A DNA stretch of 22,853 bases from SAR202 cluster bacterium. GTDB taxonomy: Bacteria > Chloroflexota > Dehalococcoidia > Lucifugimonadales > UBA3495. Position numbers and translations under genes: made by a program. The notes under the pieces were generated by a model. It was given only the letters and a program-made list of their open reading frames with translations. It searched no databases and was not told the origin of the DNA. How positions within the stretch are numbered: the first letter of the stretch is position 1; each line of letters starts with the position of its first letter. This document shows positions 15,289-21,804 of the stretch, piece by piece. The stretch is from the NCBI GenBank assembly GCA_009392095.1, contig VFHF01000165.1, positions 1 to 22,853 on the forward strand, read 5' to 3'.

Positions 15289-15328
15289 TTTATTCTTCCC
15301 AGCCGTCGTTAATTTTCACCGATTGCCC

Positions 15329-15358
15329 GTAACAGGGCCTGAGAGTTGGAGTATTATA
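15329..15358. promoter_or_regulatory. Overlapping divergent promoters, amidohydrolase and amidase
   Basis: On the plus strand, GTAACA (15329-15334), 17 bases and TATTAT (15352-15357) would drive the amidase. On the minus strand, TATAAT (15353-15358) would serve the amidohydrolase, though without a good -35 box. The two -10 boxes share five bases, so the two directions would compete. Confidence 0.4.
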
Positions 15359-15463
15359 CCGTGGGGACTGGTGGCCCTTCGCCCGAGTCCTGATCGACCG
15401 CCCAGTAGCCCTGTCCATAATTCTTTGAATATCGCGCCCGACGCGGCGCCCTGGACGATCACT

Positions 15464-16864
15464 ATGAACAAATCTGATCTACCTTTTGTCAGCGCTTCGG
15501 AACTATCTAGACTGATGGCCGCCAAGGAAGTCTCTCCCGTGGAAGCGACCGAGGCTTACTTGGAACGTATCGAGTCTTTGGACGGTAAGCTCCGCGCCTT
15601 TGTAACCGTGACGGCCGATGCGGCCCTGGATGCTGCAAGGCGGGCTGAACAAGAGATTGCCCAAGGCAACCCCCGTGGCCCGATGCATGGCGTACCAGTA
15701 GCGCTCAAAGACCAGATCTACACCCAAGGCATAGTGACCACCGGTGGGTCCCCGGTTTTCAAAGATTTCGTCCCCACTGTCGATGCCACGGTCGTGTCAA
15801 ATCTGAAAACGGCTGGGGCCGTGATGCTGGGCAAACTCAACATGACCGAGTTTGCCACATCGGGTCTGTCCCACCAGTTTGACCCGCCGCGCAATCCATG
15901 GGACCTGGAACGTTCCACCGGAGGCTCCAGCAGCGGCTCGGGCGCGGCGACGGCGGGCTTTCTTTGTGCCGTGGCCCTCGGAGAGGATACCGGCGGTTCT
16001 GTGCGGTTCCCGGCCTCCTGGTGCGGTCTGGCGGGTATCCGGCCCACCTGGGGCAGGGTCAGCCGCTACGGGGTGATGCCTGGCGTTCGCTCCATGGACA
16101 CCGTCGGTCCCCTGGGGCGCACCGTGGAAGACTGCGCGATCACCCTGGCGGCCATCGCAGGCCACGACCCCAAAGACCGTGTCAGTAGCAACGAACCGGT
16201 GCCTGACTACCAAGCCGCATTGACCGGCGACATCAAGGGCCTGCGAGTCGGTATCGTCCGCGAGCTTGTCTATACCGATCTGGTTGAAGAAGAGGTCCGG
16301 CAGTCGGTCCTGGATGCTGGCTCTGCATTGAAAGCGTTGGGCGCGCAGGTTGAAGAGATTTCCATCCCTCTGGCCGCAAATGCAGGCGCGATCAACGGCG
16401 CCATAAGGGTCGAAGCCCCAGTCACCTATCAAGACTTACTGTACGACCGGCCCAAAGAGATTGCCCATGACAACCGCATCGGCTACTTGGTAGGCAGCAT
16501 CATGCCTGCATCGTATTTCTATAAAGGCCTGCGCCTCAGAACGCTCATCCGAGATCAGGTTTTGGCGGCTTTGGGTAACGTTGAGCTGCTGCTGTGTCCG
16601 ACCACCGGGGTTGCAGCGCAACTGCTGGGGCCGGACCCGGTCATCGATAGCAAGAAAGCAAGCAGCCGGATACCCTGGCTACTGGCTACCACATTTAGCT
16701 TGGCCAACGTACCGGCGTTGAGCGTGCCCTGCGGCTTTACGGAGACCGGCCTGCCCATCGGCCTTCAGATCGCCGGGAGGCCATTTGATGAGAGCACGGT
16801 TTTACGCGCCGGACATGCCTACGAACAGAACTCTGATTGGCTTACTCGAAGGCCCAATATTTAA
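15464..16864 (+). CDS. Amidase signature family hydrolase
   Basis: This 466-residue enzyme of the amidase signature family (PF01425) hydrolyses an amide to acid plus ammonia or amine. The Ser-cisSer-Lys triad is visible: Lys82 in PVALKD, cis-Ser155 in STGGSSSGSG, and Ser179 in DTGGSVRFPASWCGLAG, with the normal 24-residue distance between the serines. The frame is open back to 15242, but that part overlaps the divergent amidohydrolase and its promoter, and the family starts at MNKSDLPFVSASEL, so I placed the start at 15464. No clear ribosome binding site precedes it. It could be a GatA paralogue, but there is no GatB or GatC nearby, so a catabolic amidase is more likely. Confidence 0.92.
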   Translation: MNKSDLPFVSASELSRLMAAKEVSPVEATEAYLERIESLDGKLRAFVTVTADAALDAARRAEQEIAQGNPRGPMHGVPVALKDQIYTQGIVTTGGSPVFKDFVPTVDATVVSNLKTAGAVMLGKLNMTEFATSGLSHQFDPPRNPWDLERSTGGSSSGSGAATAGFLCAVALGEDTGGSVRFPASWCGLAGIRPTWGRVSRYGVMPGVRSMDTVGPLGRTVEDCAITLAAIAGHDPKDRVSSNEPVPDYQAALTGDIKGLRVGIVRELVYTDLVEEEVRQSVLDAGSALKALGAQVEEISIPLAANAGAINGAIRVEAPVTYQDLLYDRPKEIAHDNRIGYLVGSIMPASYFYKGLRLRTLIRDQVLAALGNVELLLCPTTGVAAQLLGPDPVIDSKKASSRIPWLLATTFSLANVPALSVPCGFTETGLPIGLQIAGRPFDESTVLRAGHAYEQNSDWLTRRPNI

Positions 16865-16939
16865 GGGCCTAGCGGATCAGCTTTCGATCTGTGGTTGAAG
16901 TGGATTGCCCTTTCACCGGCATTGTGAGAGATTTGATTA

Positions 16940-17893
16940 GTGCTTAACTATTCAAGCGTAAAAGCATCACTGGAAGATCTGGTGATCTTCCGCGATGAGC
17001 GGTTGCCCGTGCGGCGCATCCCCCTCAGGGAAAAGCCGTTGCGGCGTTATTTTTTGCCCTACCGTGGATTGCTTGGACTGCTCCTAATCGCCATTGCTTG
17101 GCCGCTGTCGCAGCAGATCACGCAGAACGTCTTCTTTCCGCTATGGTTGGGGTTCATCCTCGTTGTCGACGGACTTGTTCTCCGGCGAACGGCTACGTCG
17201 CTCCTAGTACGCAGCCCTAAGATCATGGCGGTGATGTTCATACTACCCTATTGGTGGCTGTTTGAAGGAATCAACCAGATCACCCAAAACTGGGTCTATG
17301 TTGGCACGAAAACTGACGAAGGCCTTATCTCCTATTTTGAGGCGACGCTTTCGTATTCGACGGTCATTCCGGTGGTGTTTGAAGTCTCTGAGTTGGTTGG
17401 GTCGTTCGGTTTCATTGAGCGGTTTGCCCGGCTTCGGGCCTTCGTGCTGAGTAAGCGTCAGATGATTTTCACCAGCATTTTTGGCGTGGTGTCCCTGGCC
17501 GCGATGCTTATATGGCCAACGTACCTATTCCCTCTGACTTGGCTGTCACTTTTCTTCATATTTGACCCCATCAACAGCCTCGCCGGCAGACCCAGCATCA
17601 TCTCGCAGATGAGGAAGGGCGATTACCGGATAGTCGTCGCATTCGCTCTCGGAGCGCTGGTCTGCGGGTTCTTCTGGGAGATGTGGAACAGGGATGCTTC
17701 GGTGGCTTGGGAATATAACATCGGCTATCTGGACTTCGCCCGGATCTTCGAAATGCCGTTGCTCGGGTACGGCGGGTACCTCCCATTTGGTCTGGAAACC
17801 TACGCCGCGTTCCACTTTGTAGCCGGAGTATTGGGTTGGTCATCCGAGGCGAAGATTTCCCTACGGGGAGAACCTCGGGTATCATCGGCTTAA
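16940..17893 (+). CDS. Polytopic membrane protein of unknown function with internal duplication
   Basis: I do not recognise this 317-residue protein with certainty. It has a basic N-terminus (about 40 residues) and roughly nine hydrophobic segments near residues 43-55, 64-82, 95-108, 139-155, 175-192, 195-209, 231-247, 265-280 and 284-300. Two regions repeat a pattern. The first has Glu109, Asn112, Trp118, Tyr120, Phe133-Glu134, Pro144 and Glu148. The second has Glu247, Asn250, Trp257, Tyr259, Phe270-Glu271, Pro282 and Glu286. The spacing of conserved Glu and aromatic residues is loosely like the two-copy lycopene cyclase domain, but this is only a resemblance. The start is GTG, the first start after an in-frame stop, with a weak GAGAG upstream. 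It lies between the amidase and an LLM oxidoreductase on the same strand. Confidence 0.8.
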   Translation: MLNYSSVKASLEDLVIFRDERLPVRRIPLREKPLRRYFLPYRGLLGLLLIAIAWPLSQQITQNVFFPLWLGFILVVDGLVLRRTATSLLVRSPKIMAVMFILPYWWLFEGINQITQNWVYVGTKTDEGLISYFEATLSYSTVIPVVFEVSELVGSFGFIERFARLRAFVLSKRQMIFTSIFGVVSLAAMLIWPTYLFPLTWLSLFFIFDPINSLAGRPSIISQMRKGDYRIVVAFALGALVCGFFWEMWNRDASVAWEYNIGYLDFARIFEMPLLGYGGYLPFGLETYAAFHFVAGVLGWSSEAKISLRGEPRVSSA

Positions 17894-17916
17894 CTCCCAC
17901 CGGCCAAATCAGATTC

Positions 17917-17946
17917 TTGTCCCCCACGCCTATGCAGGTGTATCCT
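17917..17946 (+). promoter_or_regulatory. Possible promoter for second LLM gene
   Basis: TTGTCC (17917-17922) and TATCCT (17941-17946) have an 18-base spacer in the 126-base gap after the membrane protein. The leader would be about 67 bases. Confidence 0.3.
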
Positions 17947-18019
17947 TGACCCAACGCGCGGAGTACCTGCTGCTCGGCCCGGATCCGGCAAATCACAACG
18001 AAAGAAAGGAGATCCACCG

Positions 18020-19102
18020 ATGAAATTTGGAATCTTCACCATCGTTCCTTGGCACGAAAGCAAAGGCCAGCAACAATCCCTCGACGAGGCGATAGAGCAG
18101 ATCGAATTGGCCGACTGGCTGGGCGTCGATGAAGTCTGGTTGGGCGAGCACAGCTTCTCCCGCCACGGACTGCTATCAGGCATCTGGTCTTTTGCCGGTC
18201 TGGTTGCCGGCCGCACCAAGAACATCCGAATCGGCACCGCCGTAGTGGTGCTGCCCTTGCACAACCCCATCCTGGTGGCGGAAGAAGCTGCGATGATCGA
18301 CGTCGTCAGCGGTGGCCGCCTCAACCTGGGCATCGGGTCCGGCTACCAACGACAGGAATTCGACGGTCTCGGCGTTGACATCAACACCAGCCGAGAGCGG
18401 TTTTATGAGGCTGTCGATGTCATCAAAAAGGCCTGGACCGAAGAGACTCTTACCTACCACGGCAAGTTCACCGATGTTGAAAACCTCTGGGTCCTGCCCA
18501 AGCCTTTGCAGCAACCCCACCCGCCGCTGTTCCAGGCTGTGAGCACCTCACCCGCTAGCATCGATTTCGCGGCCAAGAACCAGATTCAGGTCATCGCTGG
18601 CGGTCCCACGGATATCCTGGGACAGGCCCCACAGGTGATCCAGGCTTGGCGGGAAAAGATGGAGGAATACGGCCATCCCCATGAGCACCTCGACCCTCCC
18701 ATGTCCAAAGGCATCTACGTTGCCCCGACTCAGGAAGAGGCGGAGCGCGACGCTGAGGAGCTGCAGAATTTCTCTTCCCGGATCTTGAATTCCCAGGGCA
18801 ACAATGGCGCCATCGGCATGCCCATCGATAAGAATGGTAACGTCCCTCCGGGTTACGAGCATTGGGCGAACCGCCAGAACGACCGGGACCGCCGCGATGA
18901 CCCTGGCCACGCTGGCCTGCCGCCCCTGGTGGGAACGCCAGAGGTGGTCGCAGAGCGCCTAAAAGCAACCCAGGAAGCAGGAATCAACCATGTCTTTGGT
19001 AACTTCGGGTTCCCCGGCCTTCCACATGAGAAGGTCCTTCGGTCCATCGAATTGTTCGCCAAAGAAGTGATGCCTAACTTCCAAGAGGCGCCTGTGGCCT
19101 AA
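18020..19102 (+). CDS. LLM class (luciferase-like) flavin-dependent oxidoreductase
   Basis: This 360-residue luciferase-like monooxygenase has MKFGIFTIVPWHES at the N-terminus, LGVDEVWLGEHSF at residues 34-46, IRIGTAVVVLPLHNPILVAEE, the SGGRLNLGIGSGYQ signature, and PPLFQAVS after the insertion region. The longer central and C-terminal loops, compared with the 318-residue LLM protein at 6582, suggest the alkanal-monooxygenase-like branch and FMN use. The charged stretch around residues 283-300 (NRQNDRDRRDD) is unusual and may be a surface loop. An AAGGAG ribosome binding site is well placed. A strong terminator follows directly. The substrate is unknown. Confidence 0.92.
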   Translation: MKFGIFTIVPWHESKGQQQSLDEAIEQIELADWLGVDEVWLGEHSFSRHGLLSGIWSFAGLVAGRTKNIRIGTAVVVLPLHNPILVAEEAAMIDVVSGGRLNLGIGSGYQRQEFDGLGVDINTSRERFYEAVDVIKKAWTEETLTYHGKFTDVENLWVLPKPLQQPHPPLFQAVSTSPASIDFAAKNQIQVIAGGPTDILGQAPQVIQAWREKMEEYGHPHEHLDPPMSKGIYVAPTQEEAERDAEELQNFSSRILNSQGNNGAIGMPIDKNGNVPPGYEHWANRQNDRDRRDDPGHAGLPPLVGTPEVVAERLKATQEAGINHVFGNFGFPGLPHEKVLRSIELFAKEVMPNFQEAPVA

Positions 19103-19116
19103 GGGTAAATACGAGC

Positions 19117-19157
19117 AAAAAAGGGCGTGGCTGCTCTAGCCGCGCCCTTTTTATTTT
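19117..19157. terminator. Rho-independent terminator, usable from both strands
   Basis: GGGCGTGGCT (19123-19132) pairs with AGCCGCGCCC (19138-19147) across a GCTCT loop with one G-U pair, followed by TTTTTATTTT. An A-run on the other side gives a T-run on the minus strand, so it can end both the LLM gene and the opposing hydantoinase transcript. Confidence 0.9.
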
Positions 19158-19256
19158 GGTGTAACGGCGATGATTCTAGGGGATTGGCGACATCACAGCT
19201 GATCAGTCCACCCACATTCATACCGTTGTTGTTCTTCGAAATCGCGCTTCTCAACA

Positions 19257-19277
19257 GGGCGGGTTTCTAACCCGCCC
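19257..19277. repeat. REP-like GC-rich palindrome
   Basis: GGGCGGGTT and AACCCGCCC form a perfect 9-bp stem with a TCT loop, flanked by CCTACG. Palindromes of the type aGGGGCGGGTT...AACCCGCCCCTa recur as dispersed intergenic repeats in many bacteria; only one copy is in this window. It has no T-run. Confidence 0.5.
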
Positions 19278-19348
19278 CTACGCCTTTCCGCCATCTGGAT
19301 AAATCAGCATCTTCGCCACCAGGCAGCATCGCGACTAGTTTGCCTTGC

Positions 19349-20770
19349 CTAGTCCACCGGCCCGCCCAGGGGTGTGGTGGGGCCCTCGCAGGCCAGGAAC
19401 TTGCCGTAGCCCGGTTTCTGCTCCAACTGGCCTTGGTTCAGCAAGACCTGTCCCCGTAGCAGGGTCATCCACGGCCGGCCGCTCACCTTCCAGCCTTCGA
19501 ACAACGTGTAGCCTGCCTTGCTGTGATGGTCTTTGGCTGTCACAACACGGTCGGCTCCGGGGTCGAGGATCAGCAGGTCGGCGTCGGACCCAGCCTGGAT
19601 CACGCCTTTGCGGGGGTACAGTCCAAAGATGCGAGCCGGGTTCTCTGACATCACCCTGGCCAGCCACCAGATGGGGAAGCCCCGTTTGACCACGCCCTCG
19701 CTGTACATCAACGGGGCCACGGTCTCAATTCCAGGGGAGCCGAATGGCACTGATGCCCCGGTTGAGTCCACGAATATGTTGTCCCACCCAGGCTTTTTCA
19801 ACTCCTCGGGGTGGGGTGAATGATCGCTGCCAACCAACGATATCTGGCCCTGTCTCAGGCCGCTCCATAGCGCGTCGCGGTCCGGCCCGTCCTCAGGCCG
19901 AAGGGGAGGCCCTATTTTGGCCAATGGTCCAAATTTTGACATCTCGGCGTCTGACAACAGCAGGTACTGCGGGCAAGTCTCGGTCCAGATCTTCTGACCT
20001 TGGGCTTGGGCTAGTTTGATTCGCTCCAGACCAAGTTGAGTGCTCAGGTGCACCACGTAGGTGGGGCAGCCGGTAGCGGCGCCCATCTTGATCGCTCGGT
20101 TGATCGCTTCTTCCTCTGCCCAATCGGGGCAGGCCGTGGGGAAGTCCGTCGGGTGGGTGTGACCCTCCGCGATCAGCTTATTCTCTAAGTATTCGATGAT
20201 GTTGCCGCTCTCGCAGTGGAGTTGCAGCACGCCGCCGCCCTTGGCCACCATGTCCATGGCGTTGCAGATGTAGTCGTCGTCGCACATGCGGCCTGGCCGC
20301 TTCTTGTAGGTCATGAACATCTTGAAGGACTTCACGCCCAATTCCATGGCCTGGGGCAGCGAAGCCAATATGCTGGGGCGGTTCTGTAGGATGAAATGAA
20401 ACCCAAAGTCTACCAGGGCCGCCGTGCCCACTTCGTCTTGGATGCGGCGGACAGCCTGCTCCAGGGTCTCGTCGCCCTCCAAAGCATAGTTGCCGAATGG
20501 AATGAGGGTGGTCAGCCCGGCATGGGCCGCCGCCAACGCTCCCAGGGCATAGTCGTCATGCCCGTCTAGGTGAACGTGGGAGTCGATCAAGCCCGGCAGG
20601 ACAAACTTTCCTTCGGCGTCTATATACCGGGCGGCTTCTGGAAGCAAGTGTTCCGGGCCGACGGCCACGATCTTCTCGCCCTTGATCGCCACCGCAGCGT
20701 CCATCACCTGCGACGAAGTAACAACCTTGCCGCCTCTTACGATCGTGTCAACATGTGTATCAACTGCCAT
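19349..20770 (-). CDS. Cyclic amidohydrolase (hydantoinase/dihydropyrimidinase family)
   Basis: This 473-residue enzyme should open a cyclic amide or ureide ring such as hydantoin, dihydropyrimidine or allantoin. The binuclear metal site is complete: His65 and His67 in LIDSHVHLDG, the carboxylated Lys150 in VKSFKMFMTY, His185 in LQLHCESG, His241 in YVVHLST, and Asp316 in GSDHSPH. The Tyr in MFMTY matches the substrate-linked Tyr of dihydropyrimidinases. The frame is open to 20872, but a GGGAGG ribosome binding site lies just before the ATG at 20770 and the family starts there. It is divergent from an SDR, with promoter boxes at 20796-20824. Pairing with a dehydrogenase suggests joint use of one N-heterocycle, which is inferred from position. 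Confidence 0.92.
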   Translation of the reverse strand: MAVDTHVDTIVRGGKVVTSSQVMDAAVAIKGEKIVAVGPEHLLPEAARYIDAEGKFVLPGLIDSHVHLDGHDDYALGALAAAHAGLTTLIPFGNYALEGDETLEQAVRRIQDEVGTAALVDFGFHFILQNRPSILASLPQAMELGVKSFKMFMTYKKRPGRMCDDDYICNAMDMVAKGGGVLQLHCESGNIIEYLENKLIAEGHTHPTDFPTACPDWAEEEAINRAIKMGAATGCPTYVVHLSTQLGLERIKLAQAQGQKIWTETCPQYLLLSDAEMSKFGPLAKIGPPLRPEDGPDRDALWSGLRQGQISLVGSDHSPHPEELKKPGWDNIFVDSTGASVPFGSPGIETVAPLMYSEGVVKRGFPIWWLARVMSENPARIFGLYPRKGVIQAGSDADLLILDPGADRVVTAKDHHSKAGYTLFEGWKVSGRPWMTLLRGQVLLNQGQLEQKPGYGKFLACEGPTTPLGGPVD

Positions 20771-20795
20771 TTCGTGCCTCCCGCTTGTGGTTGCG

Positions 20796-20824
20796 AGTGT
20801 AATCTGGGCTAGATGGGCTGTCAA
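20796..20824 (-). promoter_or_regulatory. Promoter of hydantoinase gene, mirror image of the SDR promoter
   Basis: On the minus strand, TTGACA (20819-20824) and TACACT (20796-20801) are 17 bases apart. The start site would lie near 20789, about 19 bases before the ATG at 20770. Confidence 0.6.
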
Positions 20825-20843
20825 CGGACGGGCTCGTTGACAG
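20818..20843. promoter_or_regulatory. Perfect 9-bp inverted repeat covering both -35 boxes
   Basis: CTGTCAACG and CGTTGACAG, separated by eight bases, are exact reverse complements. They contain the -35 hexamers of both divergent promoters. This could be an operator for a shared regulator, or symmetry arising from the two -35 boxes alone; the arms extend beyond the hexamers by two bases on one side and one on the other. Confidence 0.5.
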
Positions 20844-20865
20844 TCTGGTTGGGCGCGGATACACT
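20837..20865 (+). promoter_or_regulatory. Promoter of SDR gene
   Basis: A consensus TTGACA (20837-20842) and TACACT (20860-20865) are 17 bases apart. The start site would lie near 20872, leaving a leader of about 57 bases before the ATG at 20929. Confidence 0.6.
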
Positions 20866-20928
20866 CGGCCAAAACGCTGATCCCACTAGCTGAAGATTTG
20901 AATCACGTTCAGTTAACCGAGGTAAATC

Positions 20929-21711
20929 ATGCAATTGGAAGGTAAATACGCCCTGGTGACCGGCGCCGGTAGAGGCATGGGCCGGGCAATATCTCTGCAA
21001 TTGGCCGAAGAGGGCGCCAATATCGCCGTTTCCGACATCGACGCTTCCACAGCGGAAGACACCGCGGTCGCCGTGAAACAACTTGGCCGGGAGAGCATCG
21101 TTCTGCCCGCCGACATGGGTGATCTCCAGGACATTGACCGGATGTTCACCCAAGCCAAAGACGCCTTTGGCCGCCTAGATGTAGTGGTGAACAACGCCGG
21201 GGTGACCAAGTATTTGGATATCATGGATGTGCAGGAAGAGGACTGGGACCGCATCCACCGGGTGAATGCCAAGGGCGTGTTTTTCTGCATGCAGCGAGCG
21301 GCCCGGGAACTCATCGACCAAGGCCAAGGCGGTCGGATTATCAACATCGCGTCCATCGCTGGAAAAGGGTATGCCGGTACCTCCAACGCGGCCTACGCCG
21401 CCAGCAAGGGTGCGGTGATCTCCATGACCCACATCGCTGCGCTACAGCTTGGCCAATATGACATCAACGTGAACGCCATCTGTCCTGGCTCGACGCTGAC
21501 CACCATGGCGGCGGAAACCATGTCTGGCCGGTCCGAACGGTCCGGCCAATCTATGCGGGAGTTGGAAGAGGCCCGTGATGCCAAGATTCCCATCGGCCGG
21601 CCCAACGACCCGGAAGATATCGCAGCCATGGCGGTGTTTCTGGCAGGCCCCGGAGCCCGGAATATCACCGGACAGGCGTTCAACGTTGATGGTGGGCTGG
21701 TGATGCATTAG
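20929..21711 (+). CDS. Short-chain dehydrogenase/reductase, classical type
   Basis: This 260-residue classical SDR, similar in size to 3-oxoacyl-ACP reductase/glucose dehydrogenase relatives, has TGAGRGMG at residues 11-18, Asp36 after strand 2, which favours NAD, NNAG at 88-91, Asn113, and the catalytic Ser142, Tyr156 and Lys160 in YAASK. The C-terminus carries GRPNDPEDIAAMAVFLA and the NVDGG ending typical of the family. GAGGT lies about seven bases upstream of the ATG. It is transcribed divergently from the hydantoinase from a shared symmetric promoter region. The substrate is unknown. Confidence 0.94.
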   Translation: MQLEGKYALVTGAGRGMGRAISLQLAEEGANIAVSDIDASTAEDTAVAVKQLGRESIVLPADMGDLQDIDRMFTQAKDAFGRLDVVVNNAGVTKYLDIMDVQEEDWDRIHRVNAKGVFFCMQRAARELIDQGQGGRIINIASIAGKGYAGTSNAAYAASKGAVISMTHIAALQLGQYDINVNAICPGSTLTTMAAETMSGRSERSGQSMRELEEARDAKIPIGRPNDPEDIAAMAVFLAGPGARNITGQAFNVDGGLVMH

Positions 21712-21769
21712 GCGTCTGAATGGCGGCAAACTGGCTGTTTCGCCCTCAAGACATGGGCCGGCGGCCTGA

Positions 21770-21775
21770 TAAAAT
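21770..21775 (+). promoter_or_regulatory. Possible -10 box for the secreted repeat protein
   Basis: TAAAAT lies 30 bases before the GTG start at 21805, with no good -35 box. No T-run terminator is seen after the SDR, so readthrough from it is also possible. Confidence 0.25.
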
Positions 21776-21804
21776 AGCCTCAATAGGTTTCGGGAGGGGA
21801 GGCG

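Noticed and set aside
15325..15360. A small GCCC/GGGC hairpin followed by CTGAGAG, reminiscent of a TPP riboswitch segment.
   Set aside because: The other invariant TPP-box parts are absent downstream, and the segment is better explained by promoter boxes.
15242..15463. Upstream in-frame extension of the amidase by 74 residues.
   Set aside because: It overlaps the divergent amidohydrolase and promoter region and has no resemblance to the amidase family.
15797..16432. A 211-codon minus-strand frame opposite the amidase.
   Set aside because: Antisense to the amidase signature motifs; composition is typical of a GC-rich shadow frame.
20771..20872. Upstream in-frame extension of the hydantoinase by 34 residues.
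   Set aside because: It runs through both divergent promoters, and the ATG at 20770 has a clear ribosome binding site.
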